A model generated the notes under the pieces. That model was not told the origin of the DNA and ran no database searches. It saw nothing but the letters and a program-made list of their open reading frames with translations. A DNA stretch of 11,460 nt from JAHRAH01 sp051009015 (GTDB lineage: Bacteria; Pseudomonadota; Gammaproteobacteria; Tethybacterales; Persebacteraceae): NCBI GenBank assembly GCA_051009015.1, contig JBPCWZ010000087.1:1-11460 (forward strand), read 5' to 3'. Shown piece after piece: positions 6,698-11,460 of this stretch (position 1 is the stretch's first letter; each line of letters starts with the position of its first letter). A program made the position numbers and the translations under genes.

Positions 6698-7883
6698 GGC
6701 GGGCTTTTGTCATCATCTTGACAAAGGCGTCAAACAAAACGCCGCTGTCACGCGGGCCCGGGCTTGCCTCCGGATGCCCCTGAAAAGTCATCACCGGCGG
6801 GCGGCGGGCGGCAAACCCCTGCAGCGTGCCGTCAAACAGCGAAGTGTGCGTAATGCGCGCGCCCGGCGGCAAAGTTTCGGCATCAACGGCAAAGCCATGG
6901 TTTTGGCTGGTTATCAACACTTTGCCTTTTTCATCGCGCACCGGATGATTCGCGCCGTGATGCCCGAACTTCATCTTTGTTGTCTTCGCCCCCATCGCGG
7001 TGGCAATTATCTGATGCCCCAAACACAAGCCGAAAAGCGGCACTTCCCGTATCAGTAATTCTTCCGCCAACTTTCGCGCATGGGCGCAAGGTTGCGGGTC
7101 GCCGGGGCCATTGGAAAATAATACGCCGTGCGGCTTTTCGGCAATGACTTTGGCAATGCCGCTCCGATAGGGCAAAACAACCACCCGGCAGCCGCGCGCG
7201 GCAAGGGAATGTAATATCGCTTTTTTGACCCCGCAATCCAAAACAACAACGCGCAAGGGGGAATTGACGGAAGCGGATGCGGCTTTACCCGCCGAAGTGC
7301 TTTTGACATAATCGTTTGTTTGCCGGTCCCATTCGCCATGCAGATGCATGCGCCGTTTGTTGCCGCCCGCCGCATCGGCAAGCAAAGCACCATCCAAACC
7401 GGCAAACTTCTGCGCCGCCGCAATCGCCTTTTTTGCCAAACCGCTTTCACTTCCGGCGGCAACACAACCGGCAATGGCGCCCCGGTCGCGAAGTTTGCGG
7501 GTGATGGCGCGCGTGTCCAAGCCGCTTATCGCCGGAACGCGCCGCTGATGCAAAAAAGCGCGCAAAGGCAACTCGGCGCGCCAACTGCTCGGATGATCGC
7601 CAACCGCCCGCGCCGCCATCGCCGCGGCAAAAATGCGCGGGGATTCGTCGTCAATCGCGGTAATGCCGGTGTTGCCGATATGCGGATGGGTAAATACGAT
7701 AATTTGCCGGTCGTATGAAGGGTCGGTCAATATCTCCTGATATCCGGTAATGGCGGTGTTGAAAACCACTTCGCCAGCCGCCAAAACCGCCCGCCTGCCG
7801 CCGCCAAAACCGGCGCTGACGCCAAAAAAAACTTCGCCATCGGCAAAAGCCAGCACCGCGGGAACAACAGCCGTCTCAGTCAT
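6690..7883 (-). CDS. carA: Carbamoyl-phosphate synthase, small (glutaminase) subunit
   Basis: CarA hydrolyses glutamine and channels ammonia to CarB. It has 397 residues, close to 382 in E. coli. The N-terminal CarA-specific domain contains GEVVFNTAITGYQEILTDPS (37-56) and HIGNTG (68-73). The class I glutamine amidotransferase domain follows, with SNGPGDP (257-263), GLCLGHQ with the nucleophile C287, TSQNHGFAVD (325-334) and FQGHPEASPGPRD holding H370 and E372, which complete the triad. The segment around 170-205 is polar and not conserved. An upstream extension of the frame to 8021 runs across the promoter, so the ATG at 7883 is the start. This is the first gene of the car-greA-pepA-aroD operon. 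The mRNA leader is about 40 nt with no SD and no obvious attenuator. Confidence 0.97.
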   Translation of the reverse strand: MTETAVVPAVLAFADGEVFFGVSAGFGGGRRAVLAAGEVVFNTAITGYQEILTDPSYDRQIIVFTHPHIGNTGITAIDDESPRIFAAAMAARAVGDHPSSWRAELPLRAFLHQRRVPAISGLDTRAITRKLRDRGAIAGCVAAGSESGLAKKAIAAAQKFAGLDGALLADAAGGNKRRMHLHGEWDRQTNDYVKSTSAGKAASASVNSPLRVVVLDCGVKKAILHSLAARGCRVVVLPYRSGIAKVIAEKPHGVLFSNGPGDPQPCAHARKLAEELLIREVPLFGLCLGHQIIATAMGAKTTKMKFGHHGANHPVRDEKGKVLITSQNHGFAVDAETLPPGARITHTSLFDGTLQGFAARRPPVMTFQGHPEASPGPRDSGVLFDAFVKMMTKARRA

Positions 7884-7929
7884 AATCAATAACAAGTGCA
7901 ACCCGAAAGAACGCCCCCGCCGGAATGAA

Positions 7930-7957
7930 ATTATAACACCGCCGCCAAAACCGCCAA
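7930..7957 (-). promoter_or_regulatory. carA operon promoter
   Basis: On the minus strand TATAAT lies at 7935-7930, preceded by TGT so that it reads as an extended -10 (TGnTATAAT). A TTGGCG at 7957-7952 matches four of six -35 bases with a 16-bp spacer. The predicted start near 7923 leaves a leader of about 40 nt before ATG 7883. It lies back-to-back with the plus-strand promoter at 7968-7996, with 10 bp between the two -35 boxes. Confidence 0.65.
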
Positions 7958-7967
7958 AAGCAAAAAC

Positions 7968-7996
7968 TTGACATTCGGCGCAAAATAGTGTATATT
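7968..7996 (+). promoter_or_regulatory. Near-consensus sigma-70 promoter of the DUF4760 transcript
   Basis: A perfect TTGACA (7968-7973) is followed by a 17-bp spacer and TATATT (7991-7996), five of six -10 bases. It is the best-scoring promoter in the window by eye. The predicted transcript starts near 8003, about 150 nt before the DUF4760 start codon, and reads first through the 13-codon mini-ORF. Confidence 0.7.
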
Positions 7997-8033
7997 GGAC
8001 GGCAACATCCCGCATCAGCAAGGAGAAAAACCA

Positions 8034-8075
8034 ATGACAAACACCCCCGCCCCCGAAGGCATCCGCAAAGTTTAA
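8034..8075 (+). CDS. 13-codon leader or relic ORF
   Basis: ATG 8034 to TAA 8075 encodes MTNTPAPEGIRKV. It is preceded by the only strong Shine-Dalgarno in the window, AGGAG (8021-8025), 8 nt from the ATG, and by the near-consensus promoter at 7968-7996. Placement about 80 nt ahead of a membrane-protein gene fits a leader peptide. It could also be the surviving 5' end of a larger gene whose body was lost. The residues show no run of one amino acid that would suggest classical attenuation. I do not recognise the peptide. Confidence 0.45.
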   Translation: MTNTPAPEGIRKV

Positions 8076-8113
8076 GCCGCCCGCGCAAACTTGCGAGCAT
8101 GTTGTTAATAACC

Positions 8114-8152
8114 AAAGGCGTTGTCTGACCGCCCTTTGCGGCGGCGATTTTT
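8114..8152 (+). promoter_or_regulatory. Candidate alternative hairpins before the DUF4760 gene
   Basis: CCGCC (8129-8133) can pair with GGCGG (8140-8144) and is followed by five T (8148-8152), a short terminator-like form. AAAGGCG (8114-8120) can instead pair, with one bulge, to CGCCCTTT (8130-8137), which would block the first stem. The two structures exclude each other, as in an attenuator. CCGCC/GGCGG words are very common in this genome, so chance is a serious alternative. Confidence 0.25.
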
Positions 8153-8155
8153 GCC

Positions 8156-8617
8156 ATGCTCGCGTGGATAGCCGCCAACATTCTGTCCATTGTCGGCATC
8201 TTCGGTCTTGCCGTTGCGCTTTATCAAATTCACCAGTCGCGCAAACTGGCCAAGCAAAAAGAAACCCTCGTATTTTTGCATGACTATAACGCTGCCGCCA
8301 GAATGGACGATGCTTTTATCGTCCTGCACGCAGGAAAAAACTGGGAGGATATGACCGAAGAAAGTCGGGCGGATATTAAGTATCTGCTCAACTTTTTTGA
8401 GAATCTCGCCATTGGATTAAACCACAACATCTACGACCGGAAAATGGTGCGGGATGCTTTCGGTTTGGACTTATGGCTTTTTTATCAATTGGCATGTCCC
8501 TACATCCGCGCCGTGCGCGAGGAAGACAAACAAAAGCACCCGAATGCGCCGGGCAGTTATCAGCGCGCCTATTCGGAGTTTGAGAAACTGAGCGAAAGGA
8601 TAAGCGCCGCCCGCTAA
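8156..8617 (+). CDS. DUF4760-like single-pass membrane protein
   Basis: The product has 153 residues. Residues 1-24 form one hydrophobic helix (LAWIAANILSIVGIFGLAVAL), followed by a basic stretch (HQSRKLAKQKE), which suggests an inner-membrane anchor with a cytoplasmic domain. The soluble part is helical with the pattern IKYLLNFFENLAIGL near 74-88, LDLWLFYQL near 104-112 and YIRAVREED near 116-124. This resembles DUF4760-type proteins, whose function is unknown. The frame is closed upstream by TGA 8126-8128, so ATG 8156 is the only good start, and it has no SD. It is the only plus-strand gene between carA and pyrC, and its TAA overlaps the pyrC stop. It sits behind a strong promoter and a mini-ORF. 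It is a plausible accessory gene inserted between pyrimidine genes; family assignment is by motif memory. Confidence 0.75.
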   Translation: MLAWIAANILSIVGIFGLAVALYQIHQSRKLAKQKETLVFLHDYNAAARMDDAFIVLHAGKNWEDMTEESRADIKYLLNFFENLAIGLNHNIYDRKMVRDAFGLDLWLFYQLACPYIRAVREEDKQKHPNAPGSYQRAYSEFEKLSERISAAR

Positions 8618-9636
8618 AAATCCGCCCGCCACGGAATGGTTTTTCCCGCCATAAAGGGGATGACTTCGCCGCCGCCGAAAGGAAAACTTTGCGGCATTTG
8701 CCATTCTTCTTTTGTCAGCGCGACCTTTTCGGCATTGCGCGCCATTTGATAAAAATCCGCCCCGTTATGGGCGGCAAACGCTTCCAACTTGTCCAACTTG
8801 CCCATCTCGTCAAACGCCGTCGCATACAACTCCAAAGCAGCATTGGCGGTAAAAACACCGGCGCAGCCGCAGGATGATTCCTTGTCGCCGACCATATGCG
8901 GCGCGGAATCGCTGCCCAAAAAGAACTTGCCGCTGTCATCCGCCGCAGCAGCCCGCAGTGCTTCTTTGTCGGCGCGCGTTTTCAATATCGGCGCGCAGTA
9001 ATAGTGCGGGCGAATGCCGCCGGCAAGCATGTCGTTGCGGCTGGCGAGAAGATGATGCGCCGTGATGGTCGCCGCCGTGTTGTCGTTTGCGCGGACAAAA
9101 TCGGCGGCATGGCGCGTGGAGATATGCTCCAGCACAATCTTCAACTCCGGAAAATCATCGCGCACCCGGCGCAACTCGCGGTCGACAAAAACCGCCTCGC
9201 GGTCAAAAACATCCACTTCCCCGTCCGTAACTTCGCCATGCACAAGCAGCGGCATATTTGCCTCCCGCATCGCTTCCAAAGCCGGATATGCGCTGCGGAT
9301 ATCGCGCACGCCGCGCAGGGAATGAGTCGTGGCACCGGCCGGATACCACTTGCAGGCGGTGGCAAAACCCGCCGCCCGGCGGATTTCGTCCGGCGCAAAG
9401 TCATCGTGCAAATACAAAGTCATCAGCGGCATAAAACCGCCGCCGTTTGGCAATGCCGCCATAATCTCTTCGCGGTAGCGTAGCAGTTTTGCCAAAGTCG
9501 TTATCGGCTCGGGCAGGTTTGGCATGATAATCGCCCGCGCCATCTGCCGCGCCGAAAAGCCGACAACCGATATCAGGCGCGCGCCGTCGCGCAAATGCAG
9601 ATGCCAGTCGTCCGGGCGTGTAATGACGAGTTTCAT
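8614..9636 (-). CDS. pyrC: Dihydroorotase, PyrC (E. coli) type
   Basis: PyrC interconverts carbamoyl aspartate and dihydroorotate, the third step of pyrimidine synthesis. The 340 residues compare with 348 in E. coli. Metal-site motifs are all visible: DDWHLHLRDG (H12, H14), KWYPAGATTHS with the carboxylated Lys at 96, HGEV (H133), EHISTR (H171) and GSDSAPH with catalytic D243. TAHHL, GGIRPHYYCAPILK and KESSCGCAGVF are also conserved. The start is ATG 9636, 10 nt after the yqeY stop, with no SD. Its TAG (8614-8616) overlaps the TAA of the convergent DUF4760 gene (8615-8617), so there is no room for a terminator between them. With carAB nearby, two pyrimidine steps flank the DUF4760 gene, though on separate transcripts. 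Confidence 0.97.
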   Translation of the reverse strand: MKLVITRPDDWHLHLRDGARLISVVGFSARQMARAIIMPNLPEPITTLAKLLRYREEIMAALPNGGGFMPLMTLYLHDDFAPDEIRRAAGFATACKWYPAGATTHSLRGVRDIRSAYPALEAMREANMPLLVHGEVTDGEVDVFDREAVFVDRELRRVRDDFPELKIVLEHISTRHAADFVRANDNTAATITAHHLLASRNDMLAGGIRPHYYCAPILKTRADKEALRAAAADDSGKFFLGSDSAPHMVGDKESSCGCAGVFTANAALELYATAFDEMGKLDKLEAFAAHNGADFYQMARNAEKVALTKEEWQMPQSFPFGGGEVIPFMAGKTIPWRADF

Positions 9637-9646
9637 CGCGCCGCAT

Positions 9647-10084
9647 CTACGGCTGCAATTTCGCTTTGACGAGTTTTGCCGCCGCCGTCATGTCCGCGCC
9701 GGGCGTGTTTTTCAGCGCCGCCATCACCCGCCCGATATCGCGGGCGGTTTCGGCGCCGGTCGCGCCGATGGCGTCATCAACCGCCTTTTGCAACTGCGCT
9801 TCGGAAAGCGGCTCGGGCAAAAACACCGCCAATATCTCAATCTCGGCGCGTTCGGCTTTTGCCATTTCATCGCGCCCGCCGCGTTCAAAATGCCCGACAG
9901 ATTCGCGCCGTTGTTTAATCATTTTTTCCACAACACCGGCAAAAGCGGCATCGTCCAAAGCCCCGCCGTTTTGGATTTCTTTGTTGCGGACTTCGGCGAG
10001 CAGCAAGCGCAAAACTGCGGCTTCGTCGCGCGCGCCGGATTTTAGCGCCCGGCGGATGCGTTCTTGCAACTCGGCGGCGGACAA
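9647..10084 (-). CDS. yqeY: GatB/YqeY domain protein
   Basis: This small cytosolic protein of 145 residues resembles the tRNA-binding tail of GatB; its precise role is not settled. Family features are LQERIRRALKSG at the N-terminus, AVLRLLLAEVRNKEI (23-37), VVEKMIKQRRESVGHFERGGR (51-71), an E-rich helix and LPEPLSE (89-95), then DIGRVMAALKNTPGADMT (116-133). The best start is TTG 10084, which places the N-terminus where the family begins; there is no ATG or GTG upstream in frame before the rpsU end and no SD. It lies 13 nt after rpsU and 10 nt before pyrC, consistent with one transcript. rpsU-yqeY is a common proteobacterial pair, usually followed by dnaG, which is not here. Confidence 0.9.
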   Translation of the reverse strand: MSAAELQERIRRALKSGARDEAAVLRLLLAEVRNKEIQNGGALDDAAFAGVVEKMIKQRRESVGHFERGGRDEMAKAERAEIEILAVFLPEPLSEAQLQKAVDDAIGATGAETARDIGRVMAALKNTPGADMTAAAKLVKAKLQP

Positions 10085-10097
10085 CGAAAAAGAAAGA

Positions 10098-10310
10098 TTA
10101 GTATTTGCGCACCGGCAAAGTTTGCATGCGCAAAACGCGCCGCAACCTTTTGACGGCGGCGATTTTCTGGCGTTTGCGGCGGGTTGTCGGCTTTTCGTGG
10201 GCGGCGCGCATGCGCTTTTCGGTTATCAGGCCGGCGCGCTCCACGGCGCGCTTGAAGCGGCGCATGGCGACATCAAAAGTTTCGCTTTCGGATACCTTTA
10301 CCAACGGCAT
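10098..10310 (-). CDS. rpsU: 30S ribosomal protein S21
   Basis: S21 binds the small subunit near the 3' end of 16S rRNA and helps mRNA engagement. The 70 residues (E. coli 71) contain VKVSESETFDVAMRRFKRA, AGLITEKRMRAAHEKPT and TTRRKRQKIAAVKRLRR, the usual basic helical pattern. I chose ATG 10310; a longer frame to 10547 overlaps moaD and has no S21-like sequence. A TATAAT lies 6 nt before the ATG, predicting a transcript that starts at or next to the initiation codon. This is the first gene of rpsU-yqeY-pyrC. S21 matters for canonical SD-led initiation in other bacteria, so a leaderless rpsU mRNA in an SD-poor region is noteworthy. Confidence 0.95.
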   Translation of the reverse strand: MPLVKVSESETFDVAMRRFKRAVERAGLITEKRMRAAHEKPTTRRKRQKIAAVKRLRRVLRMQTLPVRKY

Positions 10311-10316
10311 CCCGAC

Positions 10317-10325
10317 ATTATAACA
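10317..10325 (-). promoter_or_regulatory. rpsU extended -10 promoter, leaderless
   Basis: Minus-strand TGTTATAAT (10325-10317) fits an extended -10 box. Only GTCGGG separates it from the ATG at 10310, so the expected start site coincides with the initiation codon. No good -35 is visible at 16-18 bp, as is common for extended -10 promoters. Confidence 0.6.
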
Positions 10326-10334
10326 AACAATTGC

Positions 10335-10366
10335 CAAATAAAACCGCTTTGCGGCGGTATTTTTTT
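10335..10366 (-). terminator. Possible bidirectional hairpin after moaD
   Basis: ACCGC (10343-10347) pairs with GCGGT (10354-10358). On the minus strand the stem is followed by TTTATTT, and on the plus strand by ATTTTTTT. It sits between the moaD stop (10381) and the rpsU -10 box, a sensible place to end the moaD transcript. The stem is only 5 bp, so this is tentative. Confidence 0.35.
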
Positions 10367-10380
10367 GCCGGATGTGCCGT

Positions 10381-10635
10381 TCAGCCGCCGGTAACCGGCG
10401 GAAAAATGGCGACTTCGGCATCGCGGGGGACTGTTGTTTCCGGCGCGGCGATGGTTTGATTGACGGCAAAAGCCAGCGCTTTGCCGCTTGCAAGTTCGCG
10501 CCGCCATTTGCCGCCGCGCGCCCGCAAATGGGCGAGGATATCGGCAACGGTCGTTTTGCCCGGCGGCAGTTGCAAAGTTTCGCCGCCGCCGAATGCCTCG
10601 CGCAGGCGGGCGAAATATAACAATTGAATCGTCAT
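10381..10635 (-). CDS. moaD: Molybdopterin synthase small subunit (MoaD-like)
   Basis: MoaD is a ubiquitin-fold sulfur carrier; its C-terminal Gly-Gly is adenylated, thiocarboxylated and used with MoaE to make molybdopterin. The 84 residues start with IQLLYFARLREAFGG, a hallmark N-terminus, and end in AIFPPVTGG followed directly by the stop. The family beta-grasp pattern TTVADILAHLR and AFAVNQ lies between. ATG 10635 is the start; the frame extends 11 codons further but crosses the -10 box. A TATAAT (10650-10645) lies 9 nt before the ATG. No moaE or other molybdenum-cofactor gene is visible nearby, so it appears to be a single-gene unit. A ThiS-like role is possible but the N-terminus favours MoaD. 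Confidence 0.9.
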   Translation of the reverse strand: MTIQLLYFARLREAFGGGETLQLPPGKTTVADILAHLRARGGKWRRELASGKALAFAVNQTIAAPETTVPRDAEVAIFPPVTGG

Positions 10636-10644
10636 CGGCAAATC

Positions 10645-10650
10645 ATTATA
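10645..10650 (-). promoter_or_regulatory. moaD -10 box close to the start codon
   Basis: A perfect TATAAT on the minus strand ends 9 nt before ATG 10635. Transcription would begin within a few nucleotides of the start codon, leaving no room for a Shine-Dalgarno sequence. No convincing -35 is seen. Confidence 0.5.
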
Positions 10651-10714
10651 AGGCAAACCAAAGCGCAAGTTGCCGGCTTTTTCAATTGTTGCGGTATTAA
10701 TGACGAGGTTGAAA

Positions 10715-10738
10715 GGATCCCCGTTTTCGGCGGGAATG
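10715..10738. repeat. Degenerate copy of the ATTCCCGC/GCGGGAAT palindrome
   Basis: GGATCCCCGTTTTCGGCGGG followed by AATG resembles the outer palindrome of the 397-745 element with several substitutions. It lies just left of the IS481-like remnant in the moaD-upstream intergenic region. Confidence 0.5.
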
Positions 10739-10785
10739 TTGGTTTATTTCGTCATTCCTGCGAAAGTATACCGTTCCGTCAAGTT

Positions 10786-10797
10786 ATAACATGTTAT
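10786..10797. repeat. 12-bp perfect palindrome ATAACATGTTAT
   Basis: A perfect AT-rich palindrome lies inside the left end of the IS481-like element, 50 bp before the transposase relic. It could be a transposase or repressor binding site; there is no direct evidence for either. Confidence 0.35.
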
Positions 10798-10846
10798 CGG
10801 CGGGGGTTCGGCGGGGGGTAGAATACTTGACTGCCAAAGGATACCT

Positions 10847-11214
10847 GTGAATATCACACAACACAAAAAAGCCACTCCCCGCGGTGCGTGCGGCGATACA
10901 ACAAAGCGGCGAAAGCACCGCCACACTCGCGCGCCGATATGGGCTCAGCCCGTCTACCGTGATGAAGTGGCGGTAGCGCATCGGCTGACGCGCATTCGCC
11001 GCCCGCAGGCCAATGGAATGGTGGAGTGCTTCAATCGTCGCTTATCGGAGGTGCTGGCGGCGAAAGACAAGATAGCGGACAACAGCGGCAAGAACTGCTT
11101 TTCCAGCCACGCGGAGCGCAATGCTTACCTCATGGATTTCGTGTATAACTGCAACCGCACCCGCCTCAAATGCCTAAACTACAACTCCCCCTTACAATCC
11201 CCGCATAACTACGC
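10847..11214 (+). pseudogene. IS481-like transposase, frameshifted with a large internal deletion
   Basis: Three blocks survive. GTG 10847 begins MNITQHKKATPR, typical of the N-terminus of these transposases. A second frame, 10884-10973, reads VRAAIQQSGESTATLARRYG and LSPSTVMKWR, the helix-turn-helix, and ends at TAG 10974. The first frame resumes at 10973 with VAHRLTRIRRPQANGMVECF and continues through HAERNAYLMDFVYNCNRTRL to NYNSPL, the C-terminal end of the integrase core. It includes the Glu of the DDE triad in MVECFN. Thus there is an indel near 10883 and a deletion near 10973 that removes both catalytic Asp residues. A continuous frame to 11278 remains open only because the two lesions cancel. 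The protein would be inactive. Confidence 0.8.
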
Positions 11215-11281
11215 GAAACTGTACACCTTCGCAGGAATGACGATGTTTTTTGTCTTTTGTCTTTTGCTAGACTTTTGACTC

Positions 11282-11309
11282 TCCCGCCGTTTGTTTGGCA
11301 AAAGCGGGA
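11282..11309. repeat. Inverted repeat TCCCGC/GCGGGA upstream of the hydroxyacid dehydrogenase
   Basis: TCCCGC (11282-11287) and GCGGGA (11304-11309) form a 6-bp inverted repeat with a 16-nt gap, ending 1 nt before the TATAAT. It could be an operator or a worn copy of the local palindromic repeat. Confidence 0.3.
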
Positions 11310-11310
11310 T

Positions 11311-11316
11311 TATAAT
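11311..11316 (+). promoter_or_regulatory. -10 box of the hydroxyacid dehydrogenase gene
   Basis: A perfect TATAAT ends 9 nt before the GTG at 11326. As at three other genes here, this predicts a leaderless or nearly leaderless mRNA. No matching -35 at 16-18 bp is apparent. Confidence 0.5.
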
Positions 11317-11325
11317 ATTCGGCAA

Positions 11326-11460
11326 GTGGCGAGGGAAGTTTTATTGAGCGGCGGCTTTTTGGCGGCGCAAACGCGGGCGAAGTTGGAGGCGGATTTTGTC
11401 GTGCGCGAGTTGCCGCCGCCGGATGCGCGGGCGGCTTTTTTTGCCGAACACGGCGGCAAC
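11326..11460 (+). CDS. Probable D-2-hydroxyacid dehydrogenase, N-terminal fragment
   Basis: From GTG 11326 the frame stays open to the window end, giving 45 residues: a short beta strand (EVLLSGGF), a helix (LAAQTRAKLEADF), a strand (VVREL) and then PPDARAAFFAEHGG. This layout matches the start of the substrate-binding domain of D-isomer-specific 2-hydroxyacid dehydrogenases such as glyoxylate or hydroxypyruvate reductases, where a strand-helix-strand is followed by an AFLAEHG-like stretch. Those enzymes reduce 2-keto acids with NAD(P)H. The NAD-binding GxGxxG and catalytic Arg/Glu/His lie outside the window, so the call rests on the N-terminus only. The GTG start is inferred from domain onset and the TATAAT at 11311. 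No SD is present. Confidence 0.55.
   Translation, partial: MAREVLLSGGFLAAQTRAKLEADFVVRELPPPDARAAFFAEHGGN

Larger units (their letters stand above)
10750..11242 (+). mobile_element. Decayed IS481-like element with inverted ends
   Basis: The ends 10750-10770 and 11222-11242 are inverted repeats matching at 19 of 21 positions, and weaker similarity continues inward for about 15-20 bp. Between them lies a transposase relic reduced to its first and last parts. The full element is about 493 bp, much shorter than an intact IS481 copy (about 1 kb or more). No clear target-site duplication is visible. The terminal sequence CGTCATTCCTGCGAAAG differs by one base from the outer end of the 397-745 repeat. 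Confidence 0.7.

Noticed and set aside
4949..6721. 590-codon open frame on the plus strand
   Set aside because: It lies wholly antisense to carB, whose catalytic motifs are intact. The translation is rich in Arg, His, Cys and Ala without domain-like patterns, as expected from the complementary strand of a GC-biased gene.
7884..8021. N-terminal extension of carA
   Set aside because: The extra 46 residues would be encoded across the carA -10/-35 boxes and have no counterpart in CarA.
10332..10337. TTGGCA as the rpsU -35 box
   Set aside because: The spacer to the TATAAT is 9 bp, too short for sigma-70. The TTGGCA before the TATAAT at 11311 has a 10-bp spacer and was rejected for the same reason.
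10311..10547. N-terminal extension of rpsU
   Set aside because: The extension overlaps moaD antisense-free coding on the same strand in another frame and carries no S21-like residues. S21 proteins begin at the chosen ATG.
10801..10820. Second G-quadruplex at GGGGG...GGGGGG
   Set aside because: Only two G-runs reach three or more in the stretch; the others are GG. It does not meet the four-run pattern.

Overview
The window looks like chromosomal DNA from a proteobacterium, most likely gammaproteobacterial or close to it. The evidence is gene order (carA-carB-greA; rpsU next to yqeY), the E. coli-type PyrC and the gamma-like ribosomal protein S21. Composition is moderately GC-rich with very frequent GCC/GGC triplets, so the proteins are Ala-rich and many long antisense ORFs arise by chance. 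I cannot name a genus.

Layout from left to right. Positions 1-256 hold the N-terminus of an IlvD/Edd-family dehydratase (minus strand). Positions 257-786 have no gene but are dense in repeats: a run of CGTCATT half-sites, then a roughly 350-bp mirror-image element built from nested palindromes with a G-quadruplex motif at its centre. Positions 787-7883 hold a tightly overlapping minus-strand operon, transcribed carA-carB-greA-pepA-aroD. A divergent promoter region (7930-7996) separates carA from a plus-strand transcript carrying a 13-codon mini-ORF and a DUF4760 membrane protein. That gene converges on pyrC with overlapping stop codons. pyrC is the last gene of a minus-strand cluster rpsU-yqeY-pyrC. 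moaD lies upstream under its own -10 box. Positions 10750-11242 are a decayed IS481-like element with inverted ends. The window ends in the start of a probable D-2-hydroxyacid dehydrogenase (plus strand).

Functional logic. carAB make carbamoyl phosphate and pyrC makes dihydroorotate, so two steps of de novo pyrimidine synthesis flank the DUF4760 gene. greA (transcript-cleavage factor), an M17 aminopeptidase and aroD (shikimate pathway) are translationally linked behind carB. rpsU-yqeY-pyrC resembles the usual rpsU-yqeY-dnaG block with pyrC in place of dnaG.

Expression signals are unusual. Hardly any real gene has a visible Shine-Dalgarno sequence. Four genes (IlvD-like, rpsU, moaD, hydroxyacid dehydrogenase) have a perfect TATAAT only 6-9 nt before the start codon, implying leaderless mRNAs. 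The one strong SD precedes the 13-codon mini-ORF, which also has a near-consensus sigma-70 promoter.

Most of the window is housekeeping. I do not see a clear new defence or biosynthetic system. The best leads are the nested palindrome/G4 element, its sequence link to the IS481-like ends, the leaderless promoters and the leader of the DUF4760 gene.
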